From FEN-1139 sp038207155 (GTDB taxonomy: Bacteria > Myxococcota_A > Polyangia > Polyangiales > Polyangiaceae): a stretch of DNA of 64,000 bases. Location: positions 203,149-267,148 of the forward strand of contig JBBRAB010000003.1 in the NCBI GenBank assembly GCA_038207155.1, in the 5' to 3' direction. This document shows, one piece after another, positions 45,501-54,045 of this stretch. The notes beneath the pieces were generated by a model, which was given only the letters and a program-made list of their open reading frames with translations, made no database searches and was not told where the DNA came from. Position numbers and translations under genes: made by a program. Position 1 is the first letter of the stretch, and every line of letters begins with the position of its first letter.

Positions 45501-46241
45501 GGGCGCTCCAGTGAACGAGCCTACTGCTACCTGCTGGTGCCAGCGCTGAGCGGACTGACGGACGAAGCGCGCTCGCGCTTGGAAGCGCTCGAACGCTTCA
45601 CCGAGCTCGGCTCGGGTATGCAGGTGGCTACCCTGGATCTCGAGATGCGGGGAGCCGGCGATTTCCTGGGGGGCGAGCAGAGCGGGTTCGTTGCCACCGT
45701 GGGGTTTGAGCTGTTCTGTCACATGCTCGAGGATGCGGCGCGCGAGCTGCGCGGAGAGCCGCCCCAAGAGCGGCTCGAGCCTGAGCTGTCCTTCGACGTC
45801 GAGGCCCTATTGCCCGAAGAATACGTCAGCGACGTCGGTGTGCGGCTCACGCTGTACAAACGACTGGCCTCTGCTCGGGACTTGGACGATGTCGAGCAAA
45901 CCGCCTGGGAGATGGAGGATCGCTTTGGTCCGCCCCCCGACGAGGCGCGTCGCTTCGTACGACTGATGCGCCTCAAGACGCGCCTTCGCAGCCTCAAGGT
46001 GCTGGGTTGTGATGCTACGGCGCGCGGCGTGACGCTGCACTTGGCTGAGTCAACTCCGCTCGATCCCGCGCGCATCGCGGCGCTCGCAGCGCAAACCAAG
46101 TCCGGCTATCGGCTCACGCCCGACGGGCGCCTGCATCGACGTCGTCTGGATCCCGAGCCGCTAACGGACGGCCTCGAACTGAGTGAGCGCATGCTCGGCG
46201 AGCTCGAGCCATGCGTAACAGGTACTGATCATGCCAAGTGA
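42594..46241 (+). CDS. mfd: Transcription-repair coupling factor Mfd
   Basis: 1215 residues from a GTG. UvrB-homology region at the N-terminus; CarD-like RNA-polymerase-interacting domain about residues 545-610 (NYVVHVEHGIGRYVGLERRV); RecG-like translocase with Walker A GDVGFGKTE near residue 695, DEEQ near 791, and motifs IV-VI (CTAIIESGLDIPRANT, QLRGRVGRS); TRG motif and regulatory C-terminal domain follow. It removes RNA polymerase stalled at lesions and recruits UvrA. Length is typical. It overlaps the next gene by eleven bases. Confidence 0.97.
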   Translation: MSDSEPSFPDVSLEWRGALSTSEVARRAREGRLGVVTGCAGSAAVQVALAWLSQLASMPGGARARLLLVVPDDDTLLTAVADAEGLASLASSPGAPPVEILAYLPSEELPWARVQPERRGAFARLASLTALQTSQTATLLVVPARGLLRRTVAPARLERERLRLAAGELLDRDALITHLTRLGYLRVPLVEDPGTFAVRGELLDLWSPSTDLPVRVELEDIAISRLRSFEPSDQRTLSELPEMWVIPARESWLNVEDEAPARAAVLALCDAANTPSSRARALVDELLSGRPFPGVDAYLPAACPLAPLLAHLPSAAPVLLEDPVRCVAELEREATALALAQAQIEPPHFPLSAFALSSSELQSELATRPLLRALRLAQLGASAAPEGEPTDASEFTWLEALDARALETLAAQDMTRLTPSPRQGSKSSANHQKTTLEPLLAAMRGWTEQGLEVRLTARSLTQADRLASLLTHRGWRVSRELTGPAFAPDGSPRLRVLLSSLARGVVLPGDGRVYVTEEEIFGQRAHRRPNRERSPQAFIEDLRQLLPGNYVVHVEHGIGRYVGLERRVVGSSSLEFLVLEYLGGRLYLPVHRLDQVQKFSGGDAEPKLDRLGGLTFAKTKARIQKKVRQLADQLLHLYSERLATRKVPCPERDDAYAAFEASFPFEETRDQANAISDVLGDLEREMVMDRLVCGDVGFGKTEVALRAAFRAAMSGRQVGLLCPTTVLAQQHLATFRNRLSEWGIEVRGLSRFTRPAEVSETLIGLKRGTVDVVIGTHRLLSKDVHFKQLGLLVVDEEQRFGVTHKERIKQLRTSVDVLTLSATPIPRTLQMAVGGLRDLSVISTPPVDRRSIRTITAHLDPALIREAVRRELSRGGQVFYVYNRVAGLEERAARVMELVPEARVAMAHGQMSEVALEKVMVDFIQGDYDVLVCTAIIESGLDIPRANTMLVDRADLFGLSQLYQLRGRVGRSSERAYCYLLVPALSGLTDEARSRLEALERFTELGSGMQVATLDLEMRGAGDFLGGEQSGFVATVGFELFCHMLEDAARELRGEPPQERLEPELSFDVEALLPEEYVSDVGVRLTLYKRLASARDLDDVEQTAWEMEDRFGPPPDEARRFVRLMRLKTRLRSLKVLGCDATARGVTLHLAESTPLDPARIAALAAQTKSGYRLTPDGRLHRRRLDPEPLTDGLELSERMLGELEPCVTGTDHAK

Positions 46242-47334
46242 TTTTCTGTTTGCGACCTGCGCTGCGACCTCCACCGCTTGGCTCAAGGCGGATCTGCGCG
46301 AGCAAGCGCCCGAGCTGCGCCTGGCCTTCGGGCGACACGGTTTCGTGACCTTCAAGGGCGGGGCGACCTGGCCGAGCGAGCGTCCCTTGCCCAGTCCCTT
46401 TGCGCGTTGCAGCGGGCATTCACTGGGTCGCGCCAGTGACCTCGACCAGGCCAGCGCGCTGCTGGACGGTCTCAGCCTTGAGCTGGGAGCGGACCCCTGG
46501 CATTTGCAGGTGCTCGAGCGCCGCGAAAGTGAGCTGCCAGCGGATCTGTCAGCGCTCGGTGAGCTCGCTCTGCGCGTGGAGGCGCAATGGCGTGCGCAGT
46601 TCGGCGAGCGCTTCGTGACAGCGCGCGCTGCGCTGCCGGGCGAGCTGGTGGTCGTCGTGTTGGTGGCAGCCGACTCCCAGCCCGATCAGCCCTGGTTCGT
46701 GGGTTGGTATCGCCACGCAACGGGGCGCGTTTCGCTAGCCCGCGGCGGTCTGCCGTTCCCTGTTCCAAACGAGTCACCATCGCGCGCTTACGCCAAGGTG
46801 GAGGAAGCGATCCAATGCTTTGATTTGGCCGTGCGTGCTGGCCAACAAGCGCTCGAAATCGGAGCCGCACCCGGCGGCGCGGTTCTTCGATTGCTTGAAC
46901 GAGGACTGCACGTGCTCGCGGTCGATCCGGCTGAAATCGCCCCTGAAGTGTTGGCGCGGCGTGGTACCGGTGGGACCCGCGCGACGCACTTGGCCAAGCC
47001 CGCCGGTGAGGTGACGCGAGGCGAGCTACCGCGCAGCATCGATTGGCTGCTCTCGGACGTGAACCTCGCTCCCCCCGTGATGCTGCGCTACGTCGAGCGA
47101 CTGCGCGGGCTCGCCGGCAAACCGCTGCGCGGCGTGATCCTGACGGTCAAGCTCAACGACGACGCTATGCGCCGGCGTGTCCCGCAGTTTCTCGAGCGGG
47201 TGTCCAACTGGGGACTGGGCATCGCTCAGGCCATCCAACTCCCGAGCCATCGCCAGGAAGTGGTGATCGTCGCGGGTGAGCGCGAACGCGTCTTGCCGGT
47301 TGCGCTCACGAGTTCGGCAGAGCGGGCTCGCTAG
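46231..47334 (+). CDS. RlmM-like FtsJ-fold rRNA 2'-O-methyltransferase
   Basis: 367 residues. A THUMP-like N-terminal half leads to an FtsJ/RrmJ-type Rossmann domain: ALEIGAAPGGAVLRLLERGL (SAM-binding), DWLLSDVN, ILTVKLND and SHRQEVVIV. The K-D-K-E tetrad is visible (AYAKVEEA, DVN, VKLND, QEVV), so it should be an active 2'-O-ribose methyltransferase, most like RlmM, which acts on 23S rRNA C2498 in E. coli. The target here is unproven. It starts inside the end of mfd and ends in TAG, overlapping the tail of the convergent receiver gene. Confidence 0.85.
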   Translation: MPSDFLFATCAATSTAWLKADLREQAPELRLAFGRHGFVTFKGGATWPSERPLPSPFARCSGHSLGRASDLDQASALLDGLSLELGADPWHLQVLERRESELPADLSALGELALRVEAQWRAQFGERFVTARAALPGELVVVVLVAADSQPDQPWFVGWYRHATGRVSLARGGLPFPVPNESPSRAYAKVEEAIQCFDLAVRAGQQALEIGAAPGGAVLRLLERGLHVLAVDPAEIAPEVLARRGTGGTRATHLAKPAGEVTRGELPRSIDWLLSDVNLAPPVMLRYVERLRGLAGKPLRGVILTVKLNDDAMRRRVPQFLERVSNWGLGIAQAIQLPSHRQEVVIVAGERERVLPVALTSSAERAR

Positions 47335-47725
47335 TGATGAGGCCAAATTCGCGCAGATAGACGCGGAGCGCCTCCTTCTGGATGGGTTTCACCAGGTAGC
47401 CGTCGCATTCGCGGCGAAATGCCTCCATCACATTGTCCTTGTCGCGAAGTGCGCTCGTCATGACGACTTTAGCACCTCTGCCAGGGAAAATGCCCTGCTT
47501 GGCCTCGAGGGCTCGGATCTGACGCAGTGCCTCCTGACCGTCCATTTCGGGCATCATAATATCGAGGCAAATCAGAGCGAAGGGTTCGCGCTCGTCCAGC
47601 GCCTGTTTCACGGCAGTCACAGCCTCGCGCCCGTTGACCGCAAAGCTGGAGGGACCCAGCTCGCGAAGGAGTGCTTGAAGTAGGGTGCGGCTGGTCAGGT
47701 CGTCTTCGACAATCAGGGTCTTCAT
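47306..47725 (-). CDS. Stand-alone receiver, partner of the hybrid kinase
   Basis: 139 residues, CheY-type receiver with DD at residues 8-9, phospho-acceptor D55 (LICLDIMMPEMDG) and the LVKP lysine near the end. It starts two bases after the stop of the large hybrid kinase, so the two genes are one operon and this receiver is the likely terminal phosphate acceptor from the Hpt domain. No output domain. The 3' end overlaps the convergent methyltransferase gene by 29 bp. Confidence 0.9.
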   Translation of the reverse strand: MKTLIVEDDLTSRTLLQALLRELGPSSFAVNGREAVTAVKQALDEREPFALICLDIMMPEMDGQEALRQIRALEAKQGIFPGRGAKVVMTSALRDKDNVMEAFRRECDGYLVKPIQKEALRVYLREFGLITSEPALPNS

Positions 47726-47727
47726 GT

Positions 47728-50700
47728 TCAGGTATCTCCCACTAACGTGAGTAGTTTTGACTTCAGCATGGTCAATCGCAGGGTCTCGAAACGCTGTTCG
47801 AGCTGCGCAACACGACGGTCGAGGTCAGTCCAATTGCCGGACGCGCCCAGCCGCTCAATGTCAGCCGCGCTCGCTACCAGAGCTCCAGCGCCGACCACTG
47901 CGGCCGCGCCTTGGATCGAGTGCGCTTGCTGGGTGACTCGCTCCGCATCGCGCAGCTCCAGGTGCCGGCTCAGCGCGGCCAGCTGCTTCGGAATATCCTG
48001 GAGAAAGCCATACGCGATAGTGCGCGCCAAATCCGCATCGTCCATCACGCGTGCTAGCATGGCGGCTTCATCGAATATCAGCGCGCAAACGGCGCCGTCC
48101 GGCTCGAGAGCGCCGCGCTGTTCGCTCGGCTTAGAGCTCGAACGCGACACAGAAGTGTCCGCTCGCTTGAGCGGCGCAGTGAGTTTGAATCCTGGCCACG
48201 AGTTGCGGGCCGCCGCGGCAGAGCTCGGGGTGGGTCGATGGCTGAGCGCACTTGGAACGCGTCCGGAACTCACCAGCCACTTGGTGAGCAGCGAGGTCAG
48301 GCCTGCCGATGACACTGGCTTGGAGACGTAGTCGTCCATCCCAGTCGCCAGACACCGCTCCCGATCGGCCGGCAGGGCATGGGCAGTCATCGCAATGATA
48401 ACAAGCTCGGGAGTCGCGCCCGCACGCTCGAGCGCGCGAATCGCGCGCGTGGCACCGAGGCCGTCGAGCTCGGGCATCTGCACGTCCATGAAGACCAGGT
48501 CGTACGGAAGCGCGGAGACCGCCTCAACCGCCTCAATCCCGTTGGCAACAACGTCAGCGTTGATGCCGAGCTTCTTCAACAGACCCTGCGCTACCTTCTG
48601 GTTGGTGATGTTGTCTTCGGCGACCAAGACCCGGAATTTTGAGCCGGCGAACGGGGGTGTGGCCTCGCGCATGGCGCGACCCACCGTTAGGGGCGCTGCT
48701 TCAGCGCCCGCGTCGCTGCGCGATGCAAGCGCTGTTGACAAGGCCTGGCGCAGCTCGGCCTGGCGCACCGGTTTGGTGAGGTGGGCTTTGAAGCCGCTCG
48801 GGGCGGCCTGCTTGAATCCAACCGGTACCAGCAGCACTCCGCGCGTGCCGGACAGGCGTGGTTCGCGCTGAATTGTCCGTCCGAGCGTCACCCCGTCCGT
48901 GCCCGAAAGGACGAGATCGATCACAGCGATAACAAACGGATCCCTGGTGTTCTGGCCGTCAAAGAGCACGGCCAAGGCCGTCGGTCCGTCTTCGACCGTG
49001 GTGACACGTAGACCCCAGGCGGACATTTGACAACGCAACAACTCGCGACTCGTCGGGTTGCCAACGACCAACAGAACACGAACCCCTGAGAGCTTTGTGG
49101 TTTCGACTGGAGCCACGGGCGCGTCGTACTGCTTGACCTCCAGCGGAACAGTGAACCAGAACTCCGAGCCCTGGCCCTCGACACTCTGGACGCCGATCTG
49201 ACCGCCCATCAGCTCGACGAGCTGCTTGGAAATTGCCAAACCCAGCCCCGTTCCTCCAAAGCGACGGGTGGTCGAGGCATCCACCTGAGTGAACTTCTCG
49301 AATGAGAAGCGGAGCCTGTGCTGGGGCATTCCGATCCCGGTATCGCGCACCCAAAAGCGCAGCGTGACCGTTCCAGGGTTCTGCGCGCTTTTAGGACCGG
49401 AAGCCAGCGTCACCCGAACGACGATCTCGCCAGCCTGCGTAAATTTCAGGGCGTTGCCTAACAGATTACCGAGCGTCTGCCGCAGCCTGCCCGCATCCCC
49501 CCACAGCCTGTTTGGGATTTGGGGATCAACAGAGACAAGGAGTTCCAGTCCCTTCCCGACGGCAATAGCGGCGTGCGTCGAGACGAGCTCCTCAACGAGC
49601 TGGGTCAGCTTAAACTCGAAGCGCTCCAGAGTCAGCCGTTTGGCCTCAATTTTTGAGAAATCCAGGATGTTGTTGATCAATCCGAGCAGTGACTCCGCAC
49701 TGCTGCGAACCGTCTCGGCATATTGACGCTGCTCCGGCTCGAGCCCTGAGTCGAGCAGCAGCCCGGTCATGCCGATCACGCCGTTCATAGGCGTGCGGAT
49801 CTCATGGCTCATGTTAGCGAGAAATTCGCTTTTGGCGACACTCGCGCTCTCCGCCTGCGCAGCCATCGCATTGGCCCGAGCGGTTTCCAACTCGAGACAG
49901 CGATTGATCTCGAGCAGCTCCTCCTCCGCGCGCTTGCGATCGGTGATATCGATCATGATCGCGAGAAAATACTGGCGACCGTTGACGGTGATCAGCTCGC
50001 CGGAAAACAGGCCGTGAAGAAGACCACCATCCTTACGACGCACCGTGAGTTCCAGGTCCGCGACGCGCCCGGTGGCGGCGAGTTCCTCTGCGAGGCGGAG
50101 CTTTTGTTCCTGATCGGGGAAACAGCCCAGCTCGTCCGCTGTGCTCCCAATGACTTCCTCGCGCGAAAAGCCGAGCCCCTTGAGGAAGGCGTCATTGACA
50201 TCCACGAGCCTCCGCGACGGCAGCTCCGAGTAGGCCATGCGCGCCGGGTTATTGCGAAACAGTTGCTCGAACCGCTGCTGCGCCTCTTGCTCGGCGGAGA
50301 GATCCTTGCTGATACTAAAAACGCAGTCGGTCCCATTCCACTGGCCGCGCCACAGTCGCGTCTCGGCGGGCAGAACAGTCCCGTCCTTGCGTTGCAGCGG
50401 CAGCCGCGAAGACGCTCTGTCATCTCTCAACACTGCGGCAAAAACCTCGGCACCCTCCATCCGGAGCTGCGCTGGCTGAAGCCTCGAAAACCCCAACTGC
50501 TGCAGCTGCTCGAACTCGTAGCCGAGCTTGCGCACCGCAGCGTTATTGACGTGATGAATGATTCCGTCGAGCGTCGCAATGACCAGGATGTCATCCATCG
50601 ACTCAAACAGGGAGCGGAAGTCCTGCGCGCTAGCTAGCAGCAGCTCTTGCGCGTGGCGCTCTTCAGTAATATCGCGAACGGTGGCTTGTATGGCAAGCTG

Positions 50701-51558
50701 GCCGTCGAATTGAACCCGATTCAGAAGGATTGAGCACAGCACCCGGCGACCATTGACGCTCTGGTGGTGCCACTCGAAGCTGCAGTACCCGACCTCGAGA
50801 GCCGTCTCAATCATCCGACCCGCCTTGTCGCCAGACTGGGCGCCGTCCGGCTGCCGCTCTGGCGATACGTCACTCGGGCTAAGCAAAGCCAGCTCGGCGG
50901 CATTGGCGACCCCGAACAGCTGCCAGGCGGCGGGATTGCTGGCAGCGAAGTGCCAGTCGGGTGCTTTCAGGATCATCAGCGCGTCGCGGGATTCACGGAA
51001 CAGCTCGCCGTACTGGACCTCACTCCGTCGCAGCGCCTCCTGCACAGCCACGCGCTCGGTCACCTCACAGGCGATTCGCTCCTCGAGCCGCGCGATGCTG
51101 TGGAGTGGCGCTGACTGCTCTAACTCGACTGTCTCGCCGGTTGCGAGTGCAGCGACAACCGGCATCGCAAGGCGATTTAGGAGCTGAGCGTTGACGGCTG
51201 TTCCTGCGACCACGCCTGCTTTCGAGCGGATTGCGGAGAAGCTGGCGCTCAGCAGTCGCTCTGGCGTGGTTGGAGTCGCGCAATGGAGTGAGAAGACCGC
51301 CGTCTGCGCCTGCGTCTGCGCGACCACCTGCCGCAGGAGCTCGCTCACTCTGGAGCGGTCTTCGACCGCGACCAGCGTTTCCACGAATTCAAAACCCAAA
51401 GGAGAGCCAGCCTCCAACCTGAACGCGGCTAGCGCTGCGGCGTTCAGGTGCTCGACGCGCAGCTCCGCATCGAGCACGCAGAGCAGCACGCCTGACGCCT
51501 CATAGGCGGCAAGGAGCCGGGTCTCGCTCAGCGGCCTTGCGACACTGTCCACTAACAT
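47728..51558 (-). CDS. Hybrid sensor kinase with multiple PAS, two receivers and Hpt
   Basis: 1276 residues, no membrane segment, so cytoplasmic. About four PAS/PAC domains occupy residues 15-555; HisKA with phospho-acceptor H near 585 (FLANMSHEIRTPMNGVIGMT); HATPase_c with NLLGNALKFT and GTGLGLAISKQL; a first receiver in which the phospho-site reads IAVIDLVLSG; a second with LVFMDVQMPELDG near residue 1027; and an Hpt domain (QQAHSIQGAAAVVGA, H near 1211). The order supports a phosphorelay ending on the downstream receiver. The input signal is unknown. Confidence 0.93.
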   Translation of the reverse strand: MLVDSVARPLSETRLLAAYEASGVLLCVLDAELRVEHLNAAALAAFRLEAGSPLGFEFVETLVAVEDRSRVSELLRQVVAQTQAQTAVFSLHCATPTTPERLLSASFSAIRSKAGVVAGTAVNAQLLNRLAMPVVAALATGETVELEQSAPLHSIARLEERIACEVTERVAVQEALRRSEVQYGELFRESRDALMILKAPDWHFAASNPAAWQLFGVANAAELALLSPSDVSPERQPDGAQSGDKAGRMIETALEVGYCSFEWHHQSVNGRRVLCSILLNRVQFDGQLAIQATVRDITEERHAQELLLASAQDFRSLFESMDDILVIATLDGIIHHVNNAAVRKLGYEFEQLQQLGFSRLQPAQLRMEGAEVFAAVLRDDRASSRLPLQRKDGTVLPAETRLWRGQWNGTDCVFSISKDLSAEQEAQQRFEQLFRNNPARMAYSELPSRRLVDVNDAFLKGLGFSREEVIGSTADELGCFPDQEQKLRLAEELAATGRVADLELTVRRKDGGLLHGLFSGELITVNGRQYFLAIMIDITDRKRAEEELLEINRCLELETARANAMAAQAESASVAKSEFLANMSHEIRTPMNGVIGMTGLLLDSGLEPEQRQYAETVRSSAESLLGLINNILDFSKIEAKRLTLERFEFKLTQLVEELVSTHAAIAVGKGLELLVSVDPQIPNRLWGDAGRLRQTLGNLLGNALKFTQAGEIVVRVTLASGPKSAQNPGTVTLRFWVRDTGIGMPQHRLRFSFEKFTQVDASTTRRFGGTGLGLAISKQLVELMGGQIGVQSVEGQGSEFWFTVPLEVKQYDAPVAPVETTKLSGVRVLLVVGNPTSRELLRCQMSAWGLRVTTVEDGPTALAVLFDGQNTRDPFVIAVIDLVLSGTDGVTLGRTIQREPRLSGTRGVLLVPVGFKQAAPSGFKAHLTKPVRQAELRQALSTALASRSDAGAEAAPLTVGRAMREATPPFAGSKFRVLVAEDNITNQKVAQGLLKKLGINADVVANGIEAVEAVSALPYDLVFMDVQMPELDGLGATRAIRALERAGATPELVIIAMTAHALPADRERCLATGMDDYVSKPVSSAGLTSLLTKWLVSSGRVPSALSHRPTPSSAAAARNSWPGFKLTAPLKRADTSVSRSSSKPSEQRGALEPDGAVCALIFDEAAMLARVMDDADLARTIAYGFLQDIPKQLAALSRHLELRDAERVTQQAHSIQGAAAVVGAGALVASAADIERLGASGNWTDLDRRVAQLEQRFETLRLTMLKSKLLTLVGDT

Positions 51559-51740
51559 CGAGTTCGTAGGGAGCTAAGCGACCAGAGCGCGAGGATCTTC
51601 AGGCCGCGCGGACCGCTTGGAGGCCGAACCGGCAGCCGCTGGCCCATTGACATATGTCATGACGGGCCAGTTTTTCCCATGAAATCGGGCTCTCGCGGGC
51701 CCGCAGTCACTCCTGCCCCCGATTTGGTACGGTCTTGCCC

Positions 51741-52427
51741 ATGACCAGCGCGCCAGGCCCCACACTCTCGCGTCGCGCGAGTGACCTCATCAGCTATGTC
51801 GGTGCCGTGCTCGTGTTCGGCTTCGTGCTGCTCATGCGCCTTGGCTCGGTGAGCGGGCCCGGCGGACTGGGCGCAGGCTTGCTCGTCGCAGCCGCTGCTT
51901 GGCTGCTCCACTTCGCACGTCGCAGCGCTGAGTGTCTCTGGGTGCATCGCTACTCGGAGCGACGCAACCCGCTTGGAGATGCGTTGGTCGAGTACGCCTA
52001 TTACTGGGGGTTTGGCAGCTGGATCGCTTGGTCGCTCAGCAGTCACGCGGGGCGCGGGCTCGACGCGCTCGCTCTGCTGGGGCTCGGCCTGTTTCTCTTG
52101 GGCGAGCTCGGCAACGCGTGGGCCCATCAGAAGCTCCGCGCGCTGCGCGCGCCGCAATCCCAGGAGCGAGGCCTGCCGTCGGGGGGCCTCTTTGACTGGG
52201 TTTCCTGCGCCAACTACAGCTACGAAATCCTGAGCTGGCTTGGGTTTGCCGTGATGACGCGCAGTCTGGCTGCCGGCCTGTTCTGCGGCGCGGGCGCAGC
52301 CATCCTCGCAGGCTGGGCCAAGGCGCGTCACGCTCGCTACCGCGAGCTCTTTGACGGACGCGAGGGGCGTCCGCTGTACCCGTCACAGCGCCGCGCGCTC
52401 GTCCCCTTCGTTTGGGTGACGTTCTGA
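51741..52427 (+). CDS. Steroid 5-alpha-reductase / enoyl-reductase-like membrane protein
   Basis: 228 residues from the ATG at 51741. Five or six hydrophobic segments. The C-terminal half has the PF02544 pattern: LLGELGNAWAHQKLRALRAP, then GLPSGGLFDWVSCANYSYEI and LSWLGFAVMT, where the NYSYE segment binds NADPH. This matches the family of steroid 5-alpha-reductases and very-long-chain trans-2-enoyl-CoA reductases. Sterol or lipid reduction at the membrane is a fair guess; several myxobacteria make sterols. It faces aroC tail to tail with 4 bp between. Confidence 0.85.
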   Translation: MTSAPGPTLSRRASDLISYVGAVLVFGFVLLMRLGSVSGPGGLGAGLLVAAAAWLLHFARRSAECLWVHRYSERRNPLGDALVEYAYYWGFGSWIAWSLSSHAGRGLDALALLGLGLFLLGELGNAWAHQKLRALRAPQSQERGLPSGGLFDWVSCANYSYEILSWLGFAVMTRSLAAGLFCGAGAAILAGWAKARHARYRELFDGREGRPLYPSQRRALVPFVWVTF

Positions 52428-52431
52428 GCGC

Positions 52432-53550
52432 TCAGAGCGCCGCTTTGCCGCACTGCGCTGTCCAGCGCAGGTAATGATCGGCCAGGACGAGGGCCACCAT
52501 GGCCTCGGCGATCGGCACCGCGCGTGGCAAAAGGCAGGGATCGTGTCGTCCGAGTGTGCGCACCGAAGCTGGTTCACCGCTACTGGTCACCGTGGGTTGC
52601 GGCCGCGGGAGGCTGCTGGTGGGCTTGAGTGCCGCACGCAGGATGATCGGCAAGCCCGAGCTGATGCCACCGAGCATGCCGCCATGTCGGTTGGTGAGCG
52701 TCGAGATGTTGCCGTCGTCATCAGCCGTGAAAAAGTCGTTATTCTCACTCCCGCGCAGGCTCGCTGCCTGCATCCCGATGCCATATTCGACGGCCATCAC
52801 GGCGGGGATGCTGAACAGGGCTTTGCCGAGATCGGCCTTGAGTTTGTCGAACACGGGCTCGCCGAGCCCAGCGGGGACGCCGGTGGCGACGATCTCGGTG
52901 ATGCCGCCAATCGAGTCGAGCTCGCGGCGCACCTGATCGATCAAATCGACCATCGCGTGGGCAGCCTGCGGCTCGGGGCAGCGCACCGTATTGGGTGAAC
53001 CGTCAGGCAGCGTCTCCACCTGCTCGAGGGTGACCAGGGTCGGGTCGTCAATCTTTGCGACAATCGAGCCGACCTGCTTGACGTACGCCACGACGCGACC
53101 ACCAAAAGCCTGAGCGATCAGCTTTTTGGCGACAGCACCCGCGGCGACGCGCGCGACGGTCTCACGCGCACTGGCGCGGCCCCCACCACGGAAATCGCGA
53201 AAGCCGTATTTGCGGTCGTAGGTGAAGTCCGCATGACCCGGACGATAAGTGTCCTTGATGTCCGCGTAGTCGCGACTGCGTTGATCGGCGTTGCGCACCA
53301 AGATTGCGAGCGAGGTGCCCGTGGTTCTGCCATCGAACACGCCGCTCAGGATCTCTGGCGAGTCGGACTCTTGGCGCTGCGTGACAAGCGCGCTTTGGCC
53401 AGGCCGGCGACGGGCAAGATCGACGAGCAGATCCTCCTCGCTGAGCGGCAGCCCTGGAGGACAACCATCGATGATCACGACATTGCCGGGACCGTGCGAC
53501 TCGCCGGCGGTGGTGATGCGGAAGGACTGACCGAAGCTGTTACCAGCCAT
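52432..53550 (-). CDS. aroC: Chorismate synthase
   Basis: 372 residues. It converts 5-enolpyruvylshikimate-3-phosphate to chorismate with reduced flavin, the last common step of aromatic synthesis. The family signatures are clear: TTAGESHGPGNVVIIDGCPP at the start, GKFD-like AVKxADFTYDRKYG region (HADFTYDRKYGFRDFRGGG with RASARETVARVAAGAVA), and GGMLGGISSGLPI. Length is typical. It is a single-gene unit here with its own start ATG at 53550. Confidence 0.97.
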   Translation of the reverse strand: MAGNSFGQSFRITTAGESHGPGNVVIIDGCPPGLPLSEEDLLVDLARRRPGQSALVTQRQESDSPEILSGVFDGRTTGTSLAILVRNADQRSRDYADIKDTYRPGHADFTYDRKYGFRDFRGGGRASARETVARVAAGAVAKKLIAQAFGGRVVAYVKQVGSIVAKIDDPTLVTLEQVETLPDGSPNTVRCPEPQAAHAMVDLIDQVRRELDSIGGITEIVATGVPAGLGEPVFDKLKADLGKALFSIPAVMAVEYGIGMQAASLRGSENNDFFTADDDGNISTLTNRHGGMLGGISSGLPIILRAALKPTSSLPRPQPTVTSSGEPASVRTLGRHDPCLLPRAVPIAEAMVALVLADHYLRWTAQCGKAAL

Positions 53551-53595
53551 GCGGTGGCAATACTACGTCAGCGCCTCGCGGCAACCACGCAGCGC

Positions 53596-54045
53596 TCAGA
53601 GCTGACCGGGCTCAGAGCCGACTCGGACGCGTGGACCGCTGCTGCTGAGCAGCGATTCGATGATCGTGACCAGCTCTTCGACGCTGGACTTGGTGAGCCA
53701 GGCCTGAACGATGTCCACCGGCGGGCGAGGGCCACTGTCATGAGGGCGCCCGGACAGAATCATGCGAATGGCGCGAGGAGCAAACAGCCGCGCGCGCTCG
53801 AGGACCTCGATCCCGTCGAGATCGGGCATCTCGAAATCCGAGACGATTGCGTCGAAATCACCCTCGCGCAGGAGCCTCACGCCCTCGGTGCCTGAAGGTG
53901 CCGTGATGACCTCCCAGTGGGGTCGCCGCGCGACCAGCATGCGACGCACGCTGCGCAGGACCGCTAGATCATCGTCAACGAGCAGAACTCGCAACAGAGC
54001 GGCCACCGTGCGTGGCTGTGACCTGTCTGGTGCGAGTAGGTTCAT
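53596..54045 (-). CDS. Receiver-domain response regulator
   Basis: 149 residues from the ATG at 54045, which has GAGG about ten bases upstream; an in-frame start at 54177 is less likely. Receiver with LLVDDD, phospho-acceptor D70 (IVSDFEMPDLDG) and a TKSS segment where the conserved lysine falls. No output domain. It is upstream of aroC on the same strand by 45 bp, but a functional link is not evident. Confidence 0.82.
   Translation of the reverse strand: MNLLAPDRSQPRTVAALLRVLLVDDDLAVLRSVRRMLVARRPHWEVITAPSGTEGVRLLREGDFDAIVSDFEMPDLDGIEVLERARLFAPRAIRMILSGRPHDSGPRPPVDIVQAWLTKSSVEELVTIIESLLSSSGPRVRVGSEPGQL

Noticed and set aside
43866..45767. A 633-codon open frame opposite mfd
   Set aside because: Rich in His, Gln and Arg as expected of an antisense shadow of a high-GC gene; no motif and no ribosome-binding site.
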